From: an uncultured Allobaculum sp.
GTDB taxonomy: Bacteria > Bacillota_I > Bacilli_A > Erysipelotrichales > Erysipelotrichaceae
NCBI GenBank assembly: GCA_948467695.1
Contig: CAOKFJ010000054.1
Coordinates: 1 to 8,850 of the forward strand
Direction: 5' to 3'
DNA length: 8,850 nucleotides
In this document: in pieces, positions 5,337 through 8,850 of the stretch
Layout: each line of letters begins with the position of its first letter
Numbering within the stretch: the first letter of the stretch is position 1
Notes under the pieces: model-generated
What the model was told of the DNA's origin: nothing
The model's input: the letters and a program-made list of their open reading frames with translations, nothing else
Database searches by the model: none
Position numbers and translations under genes: made by a program

Positions 5337-6485
5337 TCAATGGAGCAATTTCGGAAGTCCGATCCGCGCGAGTTTTTCGAACAGATCGGCACCATGGAGC
5401 AGGACTTTTTCATCGAAGTCGAAGTGCGAATCATGCAGTTCGATGCCTGTTCCCGTTCCAAGAAAGAAGAAGATGCCGGGGACAATCTGCTGGTAAGCAG
5501 CGAAGTCTTCGCTGATCATTTCCGGCTTGTCGAGAAGCGCAAGTTCAGGGATGTTCGCACGAGCGTACTCTACAAGCTTGTCATCGTTGTTGACGGCGGG
5601 ATATCCGGAAGAGTAGGTGATGTTGATCGCTGTGCCTGTTTCTTCGGCAAGATCCTGACAGATTGTTTCGAGTCCATCGATCAGGTAGAAGAAAATCGTG
5701 TCGTCAAAAGCGCGGATGCTGCCTTCAATATGGCAGGTGTCGGCGACAACATTGCGCACGCGTCCGGCTTCCATTTTGCCAAAGCGAAGCAGGCGGTAGA
5801 TATTGTCGGAAAGAGACTGCTGTTCAAACATATACGCGCGCTGAAGAAGCTTTGCGCCGGCAAGCATCGCGTCGATGCCCTGTTTATAGCGGGCGAGGTG
5901 CGATGCTTTTCCTGTGATGTCGATGGTCACCTCCGTTACGCGTGACATTAGCGGTCCGGGTTTGGTGGCGGCAGTACCGGCTTCAAGCATGGGCCATAGG
6001 TGAAGTCCATAGACCGCTTTGACATTCTTTTCCTGAAAGATGCCGGTATCAACGATCGGTCCGGCTCCTCCGGGTGTTTCTTCGCCAGGCTGAAAGATCA
6101 GCAGAATATTGCAGGGAAGCTCATCGAGAATGTCGTTTATACGGTAGGCGAGCAGCAGCAGTGTGCTCATATGTCCATCATGTCCGCAGGCATGCATGTG
6201 TCCTTCATGAAGACTCGCAAAGTCTCTGCCGCTTTGTTCATAGACGGGAAGAGCGTCCATATCGGCGCGAAAAGCGATAGTCTCTTCTTTTTTGCCATCG
6301 AAATAGGCGGCGATGGCGTAGTCAATGGGGAAGGTGATTGTGCAGTTTAAGGGCCTGAGCTGCTCAAGCAGATACGCCTGAGTTTTGGGCAGCGTGAGTT
6401 CAAGTTCGGGGATCTGATGGAGCGTGCGGCGCCATGTGGTGACGAGTTCGAGCTCCTGATCGCGGGTGCGTTTTGTGGTGGTCAT
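5337..6485 (-). CDS. M20 family metallo-amidohydrolase, candidate N-acetyl-diaminopimelate deacetylase
   Basis: This 382-residue protein matches the M20D amidohydrolase/carboxypeptidase family over its full length. Visible landmarks are H-Q-I-P-E at 23-27, R-A-D-M-D-A-L-P at 73-80, the metal site H-A-C-G-H-D at 98-103 (ligands C100, H102), Q-P-G-E-E at 132-136 (catalytic/ligand Glu pair), G-L-H-L-W-P at 160-165, the lid-domain G-K-x-S-H at 192-196, and L-H-D-S-H-F at 350-355. The family hydrolyses N-acyl amino acids with a two-metal site in the cytoplasm. The sequence resembles B. subtilis YkuR (DapL), N-acetyl-L,L-diaminopimelate deacetylase, and the divergent neighbour is lysA. The lysine/peptidoglycan role is therefore attractive, but hippurate- or peptide-type hydrolases of the same family cannot be excluded. 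No clear ribosome binding site precedes the ATG, and no alternative start gives the complete N-terminus. Confidence 0.92.
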   Translation of the reverse strand: MTTTKRTRDQELELVTTWRRTLHQIPELELTLPKTQAYLLEQLRPLNCTITFPIDYAIAAYFDGKKEETIAFRADMDALPVYEQSGRDFASLHEGHMHACGHDGHMSTLLLLAYRINDILDELPCNILLIFQPGEETPGGAGPIVDTGIFQEKNVKAVYGLHLWPMLEAGTAATKPGPLMSRVTEVTIDITGKASHLARYKQGIDAMLAGAKLLQRAYMFEQQSLSDNIYRLLRFGKMEAGRVRNVVADTCHIEGSIRAFDDTIFFYLIDGLETICQDLAEETGTAINITYSSGYPAVNNDDKLVEYARANIPELALLDKPEMISEDFAAYQQIVPGIFFFLGTGTGIELHDSHFDFDEKVLLHGADLFEKLARIGLPKLLH

Positions 6486-6510
6486 AGAAATATTTTATGG
6501 AGTTGTGGAT

Positions 6511-6546
6511 AAAAAGAAAAAAAGGCGCGAAATTGAAAACGCCTTT
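6511..6546 (-). terminator. terminator-like hairpin in the leader of the M20 gene
   Basis: Read on the - strand, AAAGGCG (6546-6540) pairs with CGCCTTT (6527-6521) around a 12-base loop, and a T-rich run (TTTTCTTTTT) follows immediately. On the + strand there is no T-run after the hairpin, so it works only towards the M20 gene, whose ATG is about 25 bases beyond. It may be an attenuator or may stop stray antisense transcription. The 7-base-pair stem makes it moderate in strength. Confidence 0.5.
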
Positions 6547-6601
6547 GTGGTGATTCGATTCAAAATTGGCTAAACTTCAAACAATCGGCGGTTGAAAGTT
6601 T

Positions 6602-6630
6602 TTGAAATGAATTGTGAAAACATGTGTAAC
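6602..6630 (+). promoter_or_regulatory. candidate promoter of lysA
   Basis: TTGAAA at 6602-6607 and TGTAAC at 6625-6630 are spaced by 17 bases, matching 5 of 6 and 4 of 6 positions of the sigma-A consensus. Transcription would start near 6637, downstream of the GTG at 6614, which supports the ATG at 6680 as the lysA start. Confidence 0.4.
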
Positions 6631-6679
6631 AGCCGCTTGTTCAACAGTAGACGTCATACATGCGTCGGAAAGGATCAGC

Positions 6680-7984
6680 ATGAAAAACGATGTATTTGAT
6701 TCGGTTGTTGTCGGTGACGGCGATACCCGAATCGCAGGTGTGTCTTTGAAGGAACTGGCAAAAGAATGCCCGACTCCGCTTTATATTTACGATGAGGATC
6801 GTCTGGTCAAGACGATGCACGCGTATACAGATCATTTTACAAGTCCGAAATTCGAGGGACGTGTCGTGTATGCGACCAAAGCGTTCAACTGCAAGGCGAT
6901 GCTTCGTCTGTGCCAGAAAAACGGTCTGTACATGGATTCCGTCAGCCTTGGCGAGATTTATACCGCCCACAAAGCCGGCATTGATATGTCCGGTCTTTAC
7001 TTCCACGGCAATAACAAGACAGTAATTGAAATGCGCAGAGCGTTTGAATATGGTGTGGGAACGCTGATTGTCGATTCGCTTGAAGAATCTGAAAAACTTG
7101 CGCGCATCGCGTCGGAATATCCGGATTGCTCCATGCGCATTCTGATTCGCGTCAATCCGATTATCGAAGCGGCAACCCATAAGCACATTCAGACCGCTAC
7201 GCCCGATTCCAAATTCGGTATCGCGATTGATCGCAAAGACAATGTTCTGGAAACCATCCGCACCATTCAGTCCGCGCCCAATCTGCACTTCGCCGGTCTG
7301 CATGCCCATATCGGCTCTCAGATTTTCGGCAGCGATCCATTCACCAAGGAAGTGGATGACCTGACCGACTACATGGTGATGCTGCGCGACGAGCATGGCA
7401 TCCATTGCGAAGAACTCGATCTAGGCGGCGGCTTTGGCGTCTGGTACAACGATGCGGATACTCCGGCACCTGTCGAAGATGTATGCCGCACGATTGTGAG
7501 CGCCTGCGAAAAAGCGTTTGCCGCAAAGAATCTTACGCCTTCGGTTGTCACCATCGAACCGGGCCGCTCGATTGTCGCGGAAGCCGGCTATCTGCTCTAT
7601 GAAATTACGCTGATCAAAAAAGCGCTCAAAGATACATTCTATTTTGTGGACGGCGGCATGTCCGATCTCATTCGTCCGGCGCTTTATGAAGCAGTCTACT
7701 CCGCGGATCTTGTCGGTAAGCCGGCAGATGCGCCTAAACAGCTTGTCACCATTGGCGGAAAATGCTGCGAAAGCGGCGATATCGTTATTCGCGATATCGA
7801 ACTGCCTGTCGCAAAAGAGGGCGATCTGCTTCTGGTCTACTCGGCTGGCGCGTATGGCTATTCGATGGCCAACAACTATAACAAGAACCCTCTGCCCGGT
7901 GTCGTGTTCGTTAAAGACGGTACATGGCGCTATGTCGTTCGTCCGGAAAGCCTGGATGACATGATCGCGCGCGAATGCGACTAA
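6680..7984 (+). CDS. lysA: diaminopimelate decarboxylase
   Basis: This 434-residue PLP enzyme converts meso-diaminopimelate to L-lysine and CO2, the last step of lysine synthesis, in the cytoplasm. It belongs to the fold-type III (alanine racemase-like) decarboxylases. Landmarks are Y-A-T-K-A-F at 64-69 with the PLP lysine K67, H-A-H-I-G-S-Q at 208-214, D-L-G-G-G-F-G at 247-253 (phosphate loop), E-P-G-R-S-I-V at 293-299, D-G-G-M at 324-327, C-C-E-S-G-D at 362-367 with the active-site cysteine from the partner subunit, and A-Y-G-Y-S-M-A at 391-397. Length is normal. The ATG at 6680 is chosen because GGAAAGGA at 6667-6674 precedes it. An in-frame GTG at 6614 would add 22 residues that do not look like LysA and lies within the likely promoter. 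The gene is followed by its own terminator and is probably monocistronic. Confidence 0.97.
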   Translation: MKNDVFDSVVVGDGDTRIAGVSLKELAKECPTPLYIYDEDRLVKTMHAYTDHFTSPKFEGRVVYATKAFNCKAMLRLCQKNGLYMDSVSLGEIYTAHKAGIDMSGLYFHGNNKTVIEMRRAFEYGVGTLIVDSLEESEKLARIASEYPDCSMRILIRVNPIIEAATHKHIQTATPDSKFGIAIDRKDNVLETIRTIQSAPNLHFAGLHAHIGSQIFGSDPFTKEVDDLTDYMVMLRDEHGIHCEELDLGGGFGVWYNDADTPAPVEDVCRTIVSACEKAFAAKNLTPSVVTIEPGRSIVAEAGYLLYEITLIKKALKDTFYFVDGGMSDLIRPALYEAVYSADLVGKPADAPKQLVTIGGKCCESGDIVIRDIELPVAKEGDLLLVYSAGAYGYSMANNYNKNPLPGVVFVKDGTWRYVVRPESLDDMIARECD

Positions 7985-8026
7985 GCGCAGGGACTACGTC
8001 AACACGCTAAACATCGAACTATACAC

Positions 8027-8077
8027 AAACAGGCTGAAACCTTCTTCGATTTGAAGAGCGGCTTCAGCCTGTTTTTT
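8027..8077 (+). terminator. Rho-independent terminator of lysA, shared with the convergent gene
   Basis: AAACAGGCTGAA at 8027-8038 pairs perfectly with TTCAGCCTGTTT at 8063-8074. An inner CTTC/GAAG stem lies inside it, and the T-run at 8072-8077 follows. It starts 42 bases after the lysA stop. On the other strand the hairpin is 13 bases past the stop of the DUF4422 gene, but the U-tract there is weaker. Confidence 0.88.
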
Positions 8078-8089
8078 GCGTTTCGCGGA

Positions 8090-8848
8090 TTATGCGTGGT
8101 GATTGTGTTTGAAGATAATGCGGTTTTTAATGCGGCGAAGTGCTAAACGGCGCTTTTCCGAGGGACTCATCTCCGTCTGGAGCACCGTAAGACGCACGAC
8201 ATCGAGATGACGGGCGAGAACCCATACATTGAGCAGACGTTCGGCCAGAAAGCCGTAAATGCGCTTCTGATAGGCGTTGTAGCCGCTCAGATCCACGCGG
8301 GTTTCCAGCTCTTCAAGAAGAGCGAAAAGCCATTCGCAGTATTCGTTGAACCTTTTTTTCGAGGTGACAAACATGTTGTACTGACTGATACCGCCCTGAT
8401 TCATGATCTCGTCAAATGCCCATACATCTTCGGGATGCTGATGGGAAAGAATGTCTCGCAGACTGTCGAGATCTTTTTTGAAACCGGAGTCGATGCAGTA
8501 CTGCTCGTAAACGGTTTCGCGGTACGGTTCGAATTCGGCGATGGCGATATCATGCCCTTCAAGCGCTTCAAGCAGTTCATCGCCGCTTGCGATCTGTTTT
8601 TTTGTGCGATCCGCAAAGTAGCGTCGGTAGTGGCAAAGGCCGATATAGTCGCTATCTGTATCGTTTTTCCACATCCAGTAGAGCCCTGTCAGTTCGCAGT
8701 AGCTCCCGTTTTTTGAAGCGATGTTATCGCCGGTATTGTCGCGAAGAAAGCCTAAATCATCGCCGAATCCCACCTGCAAAGGAACGTAGGATGGATCTTT
8801 GGGAGGCGTGAAAGCTTTATGCGAAATCACATACTGCGTCAGTTTCAT
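8090..8848 (-). CDS. DUF4422 family putative glycosyltransferase
   Basis: This 252-residue protein has the conserved blocks of the DUF4422 family: Y-V-P-L-Q-V-G at 21-27, D-N-T-G-D-N-I-A-S-K-N at 37-47, C-E-L-T-G-L-Y-W-M-W-K-N at 51-62, and Y-I-G-L-C-H-Y-R-R-Y-F at 68-78. After these come N-M-F at 158-160 and R-I-Y-G-F-L-A-E-R-L at 196-205. These proteins occur in capsule and exopolysaccharide clusters and are treated as GT-A-like sugar transferases; the donor and acceptor are unknown. The C-terminal 25 residues are strongly basic (KRRLALRRIKNR), which may help membrane association. The start at 8848 fits the family's usual M-K-x-x-x-Y-V-x-x-H-K opening, but the ribosome binding site falls outside the window, so the exact start is not confirmed. 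More polysaccharide genes may lie to the right. Confidence 0.88.
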   Translation of the reverse strand: MKLTQYVISHKAFTPPKDPSYVPLQVGFGDDLGFLRDNTGDNIASKNGSYCELTGLYWMWKNDTDSDYIGLCHYRRYFADRTKKQIASGDELLEALEGHDIAIAEFEPYRETVYEQYCIDSGFKKDLDSLRDILSHQHPEDVWAFDEIMNQGGISQYNMFVTSKKRFNEYCEWLFALLEELETRVDLSGYNAYQKRIYGFLAERLLNVWVLARHLDVVRLTVLQTEMSPSEKRRLALRRIKNRIIFKHNHHA

Positions 8849-8850
8849 GC

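Larger units (their letters stand above)
6486..6679. other. divergent intergenic region between the M20 gene and lysA
   Basis: This 194-base region must drive both genes outwards. It contains a lysA promoter candidate near 6602-6630 and, on the other strand, a terminator-like hairpin at 6511-6546 within the M20 leader. No lysine riboswitch fits on the lysA side: if the promoter candidate is right, the leader is only some 40 bases long. I see no convincing -10/-35 pair for the M20 direction. Confidence 0.5.

Noticed and set aside
5325..5945. 206-codon + strand open frame opposite the M20 gene
   Set aside because: The - strand carries the full, motif-rich M20 protein. The antisense frame is a by-product of its codon use and has no recognisable domain.
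6614..6679. GTG start of lysA at 6614
   Set aside because: It lies inside the likely promoter, lacks a good ribosome binding site, and adds residues absent from LysA proteins. The ATG at 6680 has GGAAAGGA.
6641..7405. 254-codon - strand open frame opposite lysA
   Set aside because: lysA motifs are complete on the + strand, and the antisense translation has no domain-like features.
8207..8716. 169-codon + strand open frame opposite the DUF4422 gene
   Set aside because: It is the shadow of a conserved DUF4422 coding region.
1..8850. CRISPR arrays, tRNA or rRNA genes, insertion sequences
   Set aside because: No regularly spaced repeats, no cloverleaf or rRNA-like sequence, and no transposase motifs or terminal inverted repeats were seen on either strand.

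Overview
The window comes from a low-to-moderate GC Bacillota (Firmicutes) chromosome. The evidence is strong GAAGGAG-type ribosome binding sites, U-tailed hairpin terminators, and a type VII secretion (T7SSb) effector locus of the LXG/Esx type. The genus cannot be fixed from the sequence. A gut or oral Erysipelotrichia- or Clostridia-like organism is a guess only.

Left part (about 300-5300, all + strand): a T7SSb effector module. Two paralogous WXG100 (Esx) proteins come first, then a terminator-like hairpin. After it lies a compact operon: a coiled-coil DUF5082/YwqH-like protein, a small Gly-tailed helical protein (YwqI/SACOL2603-like position), a 680-residue LXG-like polymorphic toxin, a DUF4176 protein, and a SUKH (SMI1/KNR4) immunity protein. 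The order matches the Bacillus ywqHIJ-type toxin operons. The two small helical proteins probably escort the toxin N-terminus to the secretion machine, the C-terminus carries the toxic domain, and the last gene protects the producer. No T7SS core gene (essC, essB, esaA) is in view, so this looks like a satellite effector locus. A strong, probably bidirectional terminator closes it.

The main discovery is in the toxin tip. Residues about 565-650 align by eye with the WHH class of HNH/EndoVII nucleases, the usual partners of SUKH immunity proteins. The framework is kept (Y-x-W, LDDY, T-V-Q-L-V, Q-Y), but the defining WHH triad reads W-T-S and the later histidines are also gone. A 30-residue tail of unknown nature follows. 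The frame is intact and the immunity gene is retained, so this may be a re-purposed or non-nucleolytic toxin, or an inactivated one.

Right part (5337-8850): more GC-rich, housekeeping-like genes. An M20 amidohydrolase (- strand), possibly N-acetyl-diaminopimelate deacetylase, lies divergent to lysA (+ strand, diaminopimelate decarboxylase). Together they could serve the end of the diaminopimelate/lysine pathway. A DUF4422 putative glycosyltransferase (- strand) converges on lysA across a shared terminator and reaches the right edge. The left edge (1-329) has at most the beginning of an unrecognised - strand gene plus the leader of the first esx gene.
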